A stretch of 6,759 nucleotides of DNA from Candidatus Zixiibacteriota bacterium (GTDB lineage Bacteria; Zixibacteria; MSB-5A5; GN15; JAAZOE01): NCBI GenBank assembly GCA_030588275.1, contig JAUUYJ010000139.1, positions 1 to 6,759 on the forward strand. Reading direction: 5' to 3'. Shown here piece by piece: positions 1 through 5,695 of this stretch; position 1 is the stretch's first letter, and every line of letters starts with the position of its first letter. The notes beneath the pieces are model-generated. The model saw only the letters and a program-made list of their open reading frames with translations. It was not told the DNA's origin and made no database searches. Made by a program: the position numbers and the translations under genes.

Positions 1-790
1 CAATCGCCTTACCCGGACCAAGAACCCCGTCCATCATCGACTGCGCTTTCTTTTCAAGATCCTGTTCGGTTTTTTGAGTAAGCTCCAGTTGATTAGAACT
101 CATTGCACCCAGTTCTCCCCCACCCTGACCAGAGGAAAGCATATTGCCATTATAGTCAACAATGGTAATATTGTTCGGCTTCAATCCTTCGACCGATGCG
201 GCTACCAGATTGGTTATTCCACTTATTTGACCCCGGGTCAACCCCCGCGCACCTTTCAACTTTAGAACAATTGACGCGGTCGCATCCTTCTGCTGTTCGA
301 TAAACAGCTTTTGTTCCGGTATGACAATATGGACTCGGGCCGCAGCAACTTCTCGCAAACCGGTAATGGTTCGGGAGAGTTCCCCTTCCAGTGCTCGACG
401 AAAATTTAGCTTTTGCAGAAAATCGGTCATCCCCAACTTCGTCTCGTCAAAGATGGAATACCCAACCGTACCGGAATTGGGTAACCCCTGAGCCGCCAGA
501 GAAAGTCGAGCCTGATACAGATCCGACTCCGGCACCTCAATCGAGGAACCGCCAGCGGTCAATTTATAAGGGATATTATTGTCCGCCAGATAACGGGTAA
601 CATCCCCCGCCTCAGCCGGATCAAGATTAGAGTATAGCGGCTGATAGGTAACTTGACCAAGCCATCCGGCCACAACAACCAACCCGATGACACCGCCAAT
701 AGTAACAGCCACTAACATGACCACTTGACTGACCGACATTCTTTTTACAGTTTCGGCCAGATGAGACATCAAATTTTTAAGATATTCCAT
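1..790 (-). CDS. fliF: Flagellar MS-ring protein FliF, N-terminal part (cut by window edge)
   Basis: FliF builds the MS ring in the inner membrane, the base on which the C ring, export gate and rod assemble. The reading frame stays open from an ATG at 790 to the left edge, giving 263 visible codons, roughly half of the usual 500-570. A short cytoplasmic N-terminus is followed by a hydrophobic segment at about residues 22-43 (TM1) and then the periplasmic ring-building domains. Recognisable family motifs are PLYSNLD (51-57), LSLAAQGLP (96-104), FRRALEGELSRTI (130-142), ARVHIVIPEQKLF (151-163) and TASIVLKL (171-178). The start is supported by AGGA (797-800) six bases upstream of the ATG. It follows fliE by 33 bases and is probably the next gene of the flgB operon. 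The C-terminal FliG-binding tail and second membrane helix lie outside the window. Confidence 0.96.
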   Translation of the reverse strand, partial: MEYLKNLMSHLAETVKRMSVSQVVMLVAVTIGGVIGLVVVAGWLGQVTYQPLYSNLDPAEAGDVTRYLADNNIPYKLTAGGSSIEVPESDLYQARLSLAAQGLPNSGTVGYSIFDETKLGMTDFLQKLNFRRALEGELSRTITGLREVAAARVHIVIPEQKLFIEQQKDATASIVLKLKGARGLTRGQISGITNLVAASVEGLKPNNITIVDYNGNMLSSGQGGGELGAMSSNQLELTQKTEQDLEKKAQSMMDGVLGPGKAI

Positions 791-823
791 GTCAAATCCT
801 ATTTGAAACGAATATCAAAGCTA

Positions 824-1126
824 TTAGACAGGCATCCGGATAATATCCTGATACGCCTCCAAAAGCTTCTTACGTATTTCCAGCAACAGGTCAAAAGATA
901 TCCCGGCTTTCTCACCGGCAATCATGACCTGATGCAACTCAGCGGCATCGCCGCGTATCAACATGTCTTGTGCATCTCCCGCTTCAACCTGAAATTGATT
1001 AATCTCGGAGACGGCGTTTGATAAAAAATCTCCAAACGATTCTTTAGCTGGCCCCTCGGTCAAAGCCGGAGCTTTGATCGGAAGGTTAGGAAGCGTCAAC
1101 GGAGGAATTACTTTTATTCCACTCAT
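824..1126 (-). CDS. fliE: Flagellar hook-basal body protein FliE (MS ring-rod junction)
   Basis: FliE is the small export-substrate adaptor that joins the FliF ring to the proximal rod and is needed for export of the other rod proteins. The product is 100 residues, the normal family length. The variable Pro-rich N-terminus (about 1-25) is followed by the helical domain. Within it are SFGDFLSNAVSEIN (30-43), the central QVEAGDAQDMLIRGD (46-60) and the hallmark C-terminus LLEAYQDIIRMPV (88-100). The ATG shares an ATGA overlap with the stop of the upstream small gene, so translation is probably coupled. A purine-rich run (AAAAGG) abuts the start codon directly, and GGTGGA lies about eight bases upstream. 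The gene order flgB-flgC-X-fliE-fliF matches classic basal-body operons with one insertion. Confidence 0.96.
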   Translation of the reverse strand: MSGIKVIPPLTLPNLPIKAPALTEGPAKESFGDFLSNAVSEINQFQVEAGDAQDMLIRGDAAELHQVMIAGEKAGISFDLLLEIRKKLLEAYQDIIRMPV

Positions 1127-1461
1127 CCTTTTAAATCCACCCTCATCCCGGTCTCGATTGAATCTCGTTCACGGGCGTCGGTTCCATAAAGGTTTGTTGA
1201 ATCGGGGGCATCGCCGAATCGGGCAAAATGTTTGACCAAAAGATCTCTTTCATCCGATGAAAGAATATTTCCCAGAAGCGACGGCCCCCGATCTAATTTT
1301 ACTGCCGCCGGGCGATTATTGGCTCGCCCAGGTAATGATATTTTCTTGAGTCCGGCAACCTGATTGGAACCGGCATTACTGCTTGGTTCCGGTTGTTTCT
1401 GAGCCGGTATCTGACCAGAGTTAATCCGGTAAGCATCAACCGGTGTGCTGTTAATTTTCAC
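1123..1461 (-). CDS. Unrecognised 112-residue protein between flgC and fliE
   Basis: I do not recognise this protein. It starts at GTG (1461), preceded by a strong GAAGGAG ribosome site (1469-1475) with a seven-base spacer. It ends in a four-base ATGA overlap with fliE, so it is clearly expressed as part of the operon. No signal peptide or membrane segment is visible. The N-terminal half (about 1-55) is polar, rich in Ser, Pro, Asn, Gln and basic residues, and probably disordered. A short conserved-looking C-terminal part has an acidic/hydrophobic helix, ILSSDERDLLVKHF (66-79), then NLYG (90-93) and the ending GMRVDLKG (105-112). The opening MKINSTPVDAYR resembles the first residues of FlgM anti-sigma factors, but the C-terminus lacks the FlgM sigma-28-binding helices I would expect. 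The helix followed by a terminal G-x-x-D-x-K-G is reminiscent of small uncharacterised bacterial proteins; this is an impression, not a match. A secreted rod accessory, export chaperone or regulator are all possible. Confidence 0.82.
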   Translation of the reverse strand: MKINSTPVDAYRINSGQIPAQKQPEPSSNAGSNQVAGLKKISLPGRANNRPAAVKLDRGPSLLGNILSSDERDLLVKHFARFGDAPDSTNLYGTDARERDSIETGMRVDLKG

Positions 1462-1468
1462 TTCCCTT

Positions 1469-1475
1469 CTCCTTC
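1469..1475 (-). promoter_or_regulatory. Ribosome binding site deciding the GTG start of the small gene
   Basis: The minus strand reads GAAGGAG, seven bases before the GTG at 1461. It lies in the 30-base gap after flgC and is one of the strongest Shine-Dalgarno sequences in the window, so the GTG start is well supported. Confidence 0.75.
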
Positions 1476-1491
1476 TCTAATACCCATAGCG

Positions 1492-1986
1492 TCAAATTTC
1501 CAGAGCATTCTTAAGCATTTCCTTTGACGCCGAAATCGCCGTCGCATTCGCTTCATAGGAGCGGTTGGCGGCAATCATATCAACCATTTCGTTGATTATT
1601 TCGATATCTGGTAATTTTACATATCCTTCGCTGTCCGCTTCGGGATGATGCGGATCATAAATCAGTTTGTACGCATCCGCTCCAGCTGAAACTTCCTCCG
1701 CCTGAGCCATTGATGCCGTTTGAAAACTGCCAGATCCGGTTGGAACGGTTGGCAAGTGAGCAGAATTGGTCCGTCTCAACCCGCTTTGGCTTCGATCAAG
1801 AACCGTCTTAAACGAAAGATTCTGTTGTTCTGAGGAAACCTTCAAATTTTTTCTCTGGTACGGCCCACCTTCCTTGGTCGCCGCCGTCTCAACGTTGGCA
1901 ATATTTTCGGCCACGACGTTCATTTTTCGTCTTTGAACCGACATACCGGAGCCAGAAATTTTAATTGATGAAAATATTCCGTCCAT
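1492..1986 (-). CDS. flgC: Flagellar proximal rod protein FlgC
   Basis: FlgC is a proximal rod subunit, exported through the flagellar type III apparatus and assembled with FlgB, FlgF and FliE between the MS ring and the distal rod. The N-terminal rod signature NVVAENIANVETAAT (23-37) is clear. The C-terminal family block has YDPHHPEADSEGYVKLPDI (110-128), EMVDMIAANRSYEANATAI (133-151) and the ending MLKNALEI. At 164 residues it is longer than the usual 130-150. The extra length sits in the variable middle (about 60-105, rich in Ser, Thr and Gln), the surface-exposed part of rod proteins. The ATG lies six bases after the flgB stop. Its ribosome site (AGAGG) is inside the end of flgB, about ten bases upstream, so the two genes are co-translated from one message. 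Confidence 0.97.
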   Translation of the reverse strand: MDGIFSSIKISGSGMSVQRRKMNVVAENIANVETAATKEGGPYQRKNLKVSSEQQNLSFKTVLDRSQSGLRRTNSAHLPTVPTGSGSFQTASMAQAEEVSAGADAYKLIYDPHHPEADSEGYVKLPDIEIINEMVDMIAANRSYEANATAISASKEMLKNALEI

Positions 1987-1992
1987 AATCTA

Positions 1993-2403
1993 TTAACCTC
2001 TGATCGCCTTCTTAAGGGCGCTTAATTTATTCTGCAATAATTTTGCCCCTATCGTGAACCGCATTTGATTGATCGACAAATTGGTAACTTCGGAATCAAG
2101 GTCAACACCATTGAGATCATCCTCAGATTGCGCTCTGGTTTCGATGATATCAATATCACGAGAATCGCCCATATTTCCCAAATGGCTTTGGCTGGTCACA
2201 TTCATTTTCAATTGCGAGCCGGTACCCAGCGCATTATTGATCTCCTTCTGGAAGTCAAAATCCTGCGCCACATATCCCGGTGTCGTAACGTTGGCCAAAT
2301 TCCCGGAAATAAGTTTATGTCGATGGGCGGTAAGATCAAGCATCTTCTCAAACTTGGTCACACCTATCTTATTCCACAAATTGGCATTTATCATATCAGC
2401 CAT
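1993..2403 (-). CDS. flgB: Flagellar proximal rod protein FlgB
   Basis: FlgB is a proximal rod subunit exported by the flagellar secretion system. The product is 136 residues, normal for the family. The N-terminal rod motif NLANVTTPGYVAQDF (35-49) follows the helix LTAHRHKLISG (24-34). The C-terminal part GVDLDSEVTNLSINQMRF (99-116) matches the family's conserved D-x-E and N-Q-x-R-(F/Y) pattern. The ATG at 2403 is chosen over an in-frame TTG at 2442 for two reasons. It has GGAGG five bases upstream, and the TTG lies inside the sigma-54 promoter, upstream of the predicted transcription start. It is the first gene of the rod operon flgB-flgC-X-fliE-fliF. Confidence 0.97.
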   Translation of the reverse strand: MADMINANLWNKIGVTKFEKMLDLTAHRHKLISGNLANVTTPGYVAQDFDFQKEINNALGTGSQLKMNVTSQSHLGNMGDSRDIDIIETRAQSEDDLNGVDLDSEVTNLSINQMRFTIGAKLLQNKLSALKKAIRG

Positions 2404-2408
2404 ACTAT

Positions 2409-2413
2409 CCTCC
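2409..2413 (-). promoter_or_regulatory. Ribosome binding site that fixes the flgB start
   Basis: GGAGG on the minus strand, five bases before the ATG at 2403. It lies only a few bases downstream of the predicted sigma-54 transcription start near 2415, so the flgB message should begin almost directly with its Shine-Dalgarno sequence. Confidence 0.75.
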
Positions 2414-2426
2414 GAGCAACAGTAAA

Positions 2427-2441
2427 GCAATCGCAGTGCCA
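2427..2441 (-). promoter_or_regulatory. Sigma-54 (RpoN) promoter of the flgB rod operon
   Basis: The minus strand reads TTGGCACTGCGATTGCTT, containing TGGCAC (2441-2436), five bases, then TTGC (2430-2427). The -24 GG and -12 GC are separated by exactly ten bases, as in the established consensus TGGCAC-N5-TTGC. Counting from the -12 C, transcription should start around 2413-2417, leaving a leader of about a dozen bases before flgB. A sigma-54-dependent activator is encoded about 1.8 kb upstream in the same cluster and is the obvious candidate regulator; that link is inference. No activator site is assigned, although one would be expected upstream within motB or the 2442-2513 spacer. Confidence 0.85.
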
Positions 2442-2455
2442 AACCTCTGTGGAGA

Positions 2456-2476
2456 ATGTTATACTGTTATGTTATA
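2456..2476 (-). repeat. Short direct repeats upstream of the flgB promoter
   Basis: On the plus strand ATGTTATA occurs at 2456-2463 and again at 2469-2476, and its core TGTTAT occurs three times (2457-2462, 2465-2470, 2470-2475). The tract is AT-rich and sits about 15-35 bases upstream of the -24 element. It could be a bending or binding site, or simple low-complexity sequence. No function is shown by the sequence. Confidence 0.4.
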
Positions 2477-2513
2477 ATAGATTAGATGCAGAACAAAGAT
2501 TTTGGTCGAGACC

Positions 2514-3344
2514 TCAATAGGCCTGATAAGGAACATTTTTCCGACCCGAGGGGGAATCAATTTCCTGCTTCATCTGACGCAGTAGATCAATCTGGTCCCG
2601 GGCAAAATTGTTGAGCATCGACTTCGGCTCCGAGCTTGATAACTCCGTTGTTTGCACAACAATATCAACCCGCCGGTTGCGAGCACGATTTTCAATACTG
2701 GTATTGGGGATGTAAGGCCGATAAGCGGCAAAGCCAACCGCCGAAATCTTGTCGGGTGGATATCCATAATTATCAATAAAGTACCGCACCACCTGAGCCG
2801 CACGAGAAGTTGAAAGCTCCCAGTTGGACGGAAACTGACTGGAGTTAATCGGACGATCGTCGGTATGACCTTCGATCCGAATATGGTTAGGCAAGTTGAT
2901 CACATCAGCCGCCACCAAATTTAAGATTTCTCGCGCCCGAGGTTTCAAATCAGCCTTAGCCTCATCAAACATGGCCGATTCCATAATATGGATAATCAAA
3001 CCACGCTCATTAACCTCGGTTATGATGTCACCTTTGCGACCGATTTTTTCCGTTTGCTGATGAATTTTGCTCTGAAGCATTTTCAGATTGCCAATCTTCA
3101 TTATCCCATGACCATTACTAATTGACTTCAAGTCTTCCATTTTAAGAACTGATGTTCCACCTTTTAAAATCCCTTGCAACGCCTGAGACACCTCGCCAAA
3201 CCGTTTGGAATCGATGCGAGACATAGAATACATGACAATGAAAAAGGCCAAAAGGAGTGTAATCAAATCGGCATAAGTCAAAAGCCAGCGATCCTGATTA
3301 TCCTGTGGGACGTCATCGCGGCGACGATGCAATCGGGATCTCAT
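2514..3344 (-). CDS. motB: Flagellar stator protein MotB
   Basis: MotB is the stator subunit that, with MotA, forms the ion channel and anchors it to peptidoglycan. The product is 276 residues. A basic cytoplasmic N-terminus (1-19) leads into one membrane helix (about 20-41), WLLTYADLITLLLAFFIVM, carrying the essential ion-binding aspartate at D26. An amphipathic plug-like stretch follows at about 46-62. The OmpA-like peptidoglycan-binding domain spans about 106-230, with GHTDDRP (159-165), NWELSTSRA (174-182) and NRARNRRVDI (219-228). A hydrophilic tail of about 45 residues (231-276) extends past this domain. The ATG lies in an ATGA overlap with the motA stop, so MotA and MotB should be made in step. 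The motor ion (proton or sodium) cannot be decided reliably from these residues. Confidence 0.97.
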   Translation of the reverse strand: MRSRLHRRRDDVPQDNQDRWLLTYADLITLLLAFFIVMYSMSRIDSKRFGEVSQALQGILKGGTSVLKMEDLKSISNGHGIMKIGNLKMLQSKIHQQTEKIGRKGDIITEVNERGLIIHIMESAMFDEAKADLKPRAREILNLVAADVINLPNHIRIEGHTDDRPINSSQFPSNWELSTSRAAQVVRYFIDNYGYPPDKISAVGFAAYRPYIPNTSIENRARNRRVDIVVQTTELSSSEPKSMLNNFARDQIDLLRQMKQEIDSPSGRKNVPYQAY

Positions 3345-4099
3345 CCTTCACGTTCTTTCGGACCCAGAAAGGACATCAATTGTGCCTTAATAATCCGAGG
3401 GTTTTCACCCGACTGAATCGCAATAACACCATCAATGATTAGATCAAGCCCCGCCGCTTCCTCTTCATGGCGCATCCGTAACTTATCTCCGATAGGAAGA
3501 TAACAAAGGTTGGCCATTCCAATCCCCCACAAGGTAGCAATAAATGCTCCAGCAATAGCGGTCGCCATCCGTGACGGATCGTCAATGTTGGAAAGGGTAT
3601 GAATTAAACCCAGAACGGTTCCGATAATCCCCAGAGTCGGTGAAAATCCGCCCAGCGCCTTAAAGAGAGTTATGCCACTTCGATGCCGCTCCGACATATA
3701 ACTTACTTCGGTCTCCAAAATATGTCGAATAGCGGTCGCCTCGGTCCCATCAATAACCAACTGCAACGCCTTTTTGAAAAACGGATTGTGGATACCCTTA
3801 AGATCATGTTCCAATCCAAGCACACCCTCGCGGCGCGCCTTCTCAGCCAGGACAACAATTTTATTGATCACTTTCAACTGATCGGGACTCTTGCCCCAGA
3901 AAGCTATTTTTAGATATTGTGGTATATTCCTAATAGTCCGAAACGAGGTCGTCACGATCGCCGCACCAAAGGTTCCTCCAATGACAAGGATCATAGCTGG
4001 TGCTTGAGTAACTGCCCCAAAATTCCCACCATCAAGAAAGAAGGCGACGGCAATTGCCCCAATACCAATTATTAATCCACCAATTGTTGCTAAATCCAT
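3341..4099 (-). CDS. motA: Flagellar stator protein MotA
   Basis: MotA is the inner-membrane stator subunit whose cytoplasmic loop pushes on FliG while ions pass between MotA and MotB. The product is 252 residues, the usual length. It opens with MDLATIGGLIIGIG (TM1), followed by TM2 at about 33-52. The large cytoplasmic loop contains EKARREG (86-92), the charged patch that contacts FliG in characterised homologues. TM3 and TM4 carry the conserved prolines in GGFSPTLGIIGTVLG (150-164, P154) and NLCYLPIGDKL (197-207, P202). The ATG at 4099 has AAAGAGA (4104-4110) four bases upstream and gives the usual family N-terminus. An in-frame TTG at 4126 would add nine unusual residues and is less likely. 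The stop overlaps motB. Confidence 0.97.
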   Translation of the reverse strand: MDLATIGGLIIGIGAIAVAFFLDGGNFGAVTQAPAMILVIGGTFGAAIVTTSFRTIRNIPQYLKIAFWGKSPDQLKVINKIVVLAEKARREGVLGLEHDLKGIHNPFFKKALQLVIDGTEATAIRHILETEVSYMSERHRSGITLFKALGGFSPTLGIIGTVLGLIHTLSNIDDPSRMATAIAGAFIATLWGIGMANLCYLPIGDKLRMRHEEEAAGLDLIIDGVIAIQSGENPRIIKAQLMSFLGPKEREG

Positions 4100-4144
4100 T
4101 TTATCTCTTTCGATAACTAAAGCCAAAAGGGCTAATCATTTAAA

Positions 4145-4169
4145 TTATCGGCAGATTTTGATAGATTTA
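4145..4169 (-). promoter_or_regulatory. Sigma-28 (FliA)-like promoter upstream of motA
   Basis: The minus strand carries GCCGATAA at 4152-4145, identical to the established sigma-28 -10 consensus. Upstream, TAAATCTA at 4169-4162 shares TAAA with the -35 consensus TAAAGTTT. The spacer between the two boxes is 9 bases rather than about 11, so the -35 match is imperfect. A start near 4138 would leave a leader of about 40 bases before the motA ATG. Stator genes are late, sigma-28-dependent genes in several well-studied bacteria, which fits. The short spacing is the main doubt. Confidence 0.55.
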
Positions 4170-4186
4170 GAGCCTTAAATGGGGAA

Positions 4187-4201
4187 ACAATACAACTGCC
4201 A
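4187..4201 (-). promoter_or_regulatory. Degenerate sigma-54-like element upstream of motA
   Basis: The minus strand reads TTGGCAGTTGTATTGTTT: TGGCAG (4201-4196), five bases, TTGT (4190-4187). The GG and the -12 position have sigma-54 spacing, but the -12 GC is GT and the final C of TGGCAC is G. Loss of the -12 C usually weakens such promoters strongly. It could be a weak promoter, a decayed one or chance. Confidence 0.25.
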
Positions 4202-4211
4202 ACTGACCTCC

Positions 4212-4238
4212 CCCGTCAGATATTCCGAATCAGACGGG
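4212..4238 (-). other. Stem-loop between the response regulator and motA
   Basis: CCCGTC (4212-4217) pairs with GACGGG (4233-4238). The stem continues after one A-A mismatch with GAT (4219-4221) and ATC (4229-4231), closing a 7-base loop. It lies just past the regulator's stop codon. Read in the direction of the genes it is followed by GGAGGTCAGTTGG, without the U-run of a standard intrinsic terminator; the T-rich run lies before it. On the plus strand it is followed by AGATTTT, but no plus-strand gene exists here. It may be a leaky terminator, an RNA-stabilising hairpin at the end of the regulator message, or a binding site. Confidence 0.5.
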
Positions 4239-4254
4239 AGATTTTAAAAAACTG

Positions 4255-5652
4255 CTACTCCGTTTGCGACAGATCAGCCTGCTCCGATGATATCTCCTTG
4301 GAGCCGGTCTCCGCAACACCATACTCGGTCAGCTTATTCCGCAACGTTCGAGGGTTAATTCCCAGAATCTCAGAGGCCCGAGTTCGGTTACCCTCTTGCT
4401 CCTCAAGAGTTTTGAGAATCAGCAATTTTTCCGCTTCATGGACCGACATCCCGACACGGAAGCCTGCTCCATGATCCTCAATTTTGCCCAAAACGAGAGA
4501 ACTGGGGAAATCCTTGGTTGACAAAATCTTATTTTGCGAAATGACCACCGCCCGCTCAATACAATTTTCCAGTTCACGAATATTTCCCGGCCAATGATAT
4601 TTCATAAACAGGCGCAAGGCGGAATCATCGACACCGGTTATCTCTTTACCGGTTTCGGCGCAGTATTTTGAAATAAAATGATTCACCAATAGCGGAATAT
4701 CATCAAGCCGCTCCCGAAGTGGTGGAACCTCTACCGGGATCACATTGAGCCTGAAGAACAGATCTTCCCGGAATTTTCCCTCGGCAATATGCTTTTTTAA
4801 ATTTCGATTGGTCGTAGCGATAATTCGTACATCAACCTGGATAGAGGATCCTGACCCGACCCGTTCAAATTCACGTTCCTGCAAAACCCGCAACAGTTTC
4901 CCCTGCAGGTTGTACGGAATTTCAGAAATTTCATCCAGCAACAACGTTCCGCCATCAGACAGCTCAAAGCGACCAAGGGTCCGCTTTACCGCCCCGGTAA
5001 ACGCACCCTTTTCGTGCCCAAACAGTTCCGACTCCATCAACCCACCGGGAAGGGCGGCACAATTGAGCTTAACAAACGGCATATCGACACGATTTGACCG
5101 GGTATGAATCTCACGCGCAATCAACTCTTTTCCGGTTCCCGATTCCCCGGTAATTAATACCGTCGAACGGGTTGGTGCAACGCTCTGGCAAAGATCGACG
5201 ATCTTGGTCATCTTACTCGACTTGGCAATCATTTTTTTGTATTTGTCACCAACCTCGGCCCGCAACCGCTTATTCTCAAGCTGTAGCTTAATGAAATCAC
5301 CCGCTCGGTTAACGGCCAATTCCATCTCGTCCGGAGAAAACGGCTTCTGGAGATAATCAAACGCCCCCAACTTCATCGCTTCAACCGCATTGTCCACCTC
5401 TCCAAAGGCGGTCATCATAATGACGACCGTATCGACCGGGCCAGATTTAATCTGTCGCAAAATATCCATACCGGATATCCGCTTCATTTTAATGTCGGTG
5501 ACAACGACGTCAAAACTTTTCTGCTCCAGAATCTCTTTTGCCTCTTCGCCGCTAAAGACGGTCACCACTTCATGCTTATGGCGCACCAAAGTGTCCCGGA
5601 CAAATTCATTGACCAGTTTATCGTCGTCAATTATTAATATATCGAGTTTCAT
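4255..5652 (-). CDS. NtrC-family sigma-54-dependent response regulator (FlrC/FleR/FlgR-like)
   Basis: This is a phosphorylation-controlled activator that uses ATP to open sigma-54 promoters. Its 465 residues contain all three domains. The receiver (1-120) has acidic D9-D11, phospho-acceptor D53 in VVTDIKM, T81 and K103. The AAA+ domain (about 145-375) has Walker A GESGTGKE (169-176), the sigma-54-contacting GAFTGA loop (216-221), Walker B GGTLLLDE (234-241), FREDLFFRLNV with arginine fingers (294-304) and WPGNIRELEN (354-363). A Fis-type DNA-binding helix-turn-helix follows at about 413-445 (GNRTRASEILGINPRTLRNK), then a polar tail. All catalytic residues appear intact. The ATG at 5652 has GAGGTG (5657-5662) just upstream, 43 bases after the kinase gene. 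The kinase partner and the sigma-54 promoter at flgB argue for flagellar control. The FlrC/FleR/FlgR role is inferred from context; the domains alone fit any NtrC-class regulator. Confidence 0.93.
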   Translation of the reverse strand: MKLDILIIDDDKLVNEFVRDTLVRHKHEVVTVFSGEEAKEILEQKSFDVVVTDIKMKRISGMDILRQIKSGPVDTVVIMMTAFGEVDNAVEAMKLGAFDYLQKPFSPDEMELAVNRAGDFIKLQLENKRLRAEVGDKYKKMIAKSSKMTKIVDLCQSVAPTRSTVLITGESGTGKELIAREIHTRSNRVDMPFVKLNCAALPGGLMESELFGHEKGAFTGAVKRTLGRFELSDGGTLLLDEISEIPYNLQGKLLRVLQEREFERVGSGSSIQVDVRIIATTNRNLKKHIAEGKFREDLFFRLNVIPVEVPPLRERLDDIPLLVNHFISKYCAETGKEITGVDDSALRLFMKYHWPGNIRELENCIERAVVISQNKILSTKDFPSSLVLGKIEDHGAGFRVGMSVHEAEKLLILKTLEEQEGNRTRASEILGINPRTLRNKLTEYGVAETGSKEISSEQADLSQTE

Positions 5653-5695
5653 TCAACACCTCATTTTGCGGTCAATAATTATATCTGGCTCACCT

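Noticed and set aside
2440..2442. In-frame TTG as an alternative start of flgB, adding 13 residues
   Set aside because: It overlaps the sigma-54 promoter, lies upstream of the predicted transcription start, and the extra residues do not resemble FlgB. The ATG at 2403 has GGAGG in place.
2504..2513. Inverted repeat GGTC-GA-GACC just after the motB stop as a terminator
   Set aside because: The stem is only four base pairs with a two-base loop and no U-run follows in the direction of transcription.
2065..2520. Plus-strand open frame of 151 codons across flgB
   Set aside because: It is the antisense shadow of flgB and its upstream region. It shows no recognisable family, and all well-supported genes run on the other strand.
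4121..4133. Small hairpin AGCC-AAAAG-GGCT in the motA leader
   Set aside because: A four-base-pair stem is too weak to call a regulatory element.
4745..5107. Plus-strand open frame of 120 codons inside the response regulator gene
   Set aside because: It is antisense to the conserved AAA+ domain coding region and its translation has no recognisable motif.
5678..5683. TATAAT on the minus strand in the kinase-regulator gap as an internal sigma-70 promoter
   Set aside because: The only -35 candidate (TTGCCC) matches four of six positions with a 15-base spacer. The gap is 43 bases of AT-rich sequence, and co-transcription with the kinase explains expression adequately.
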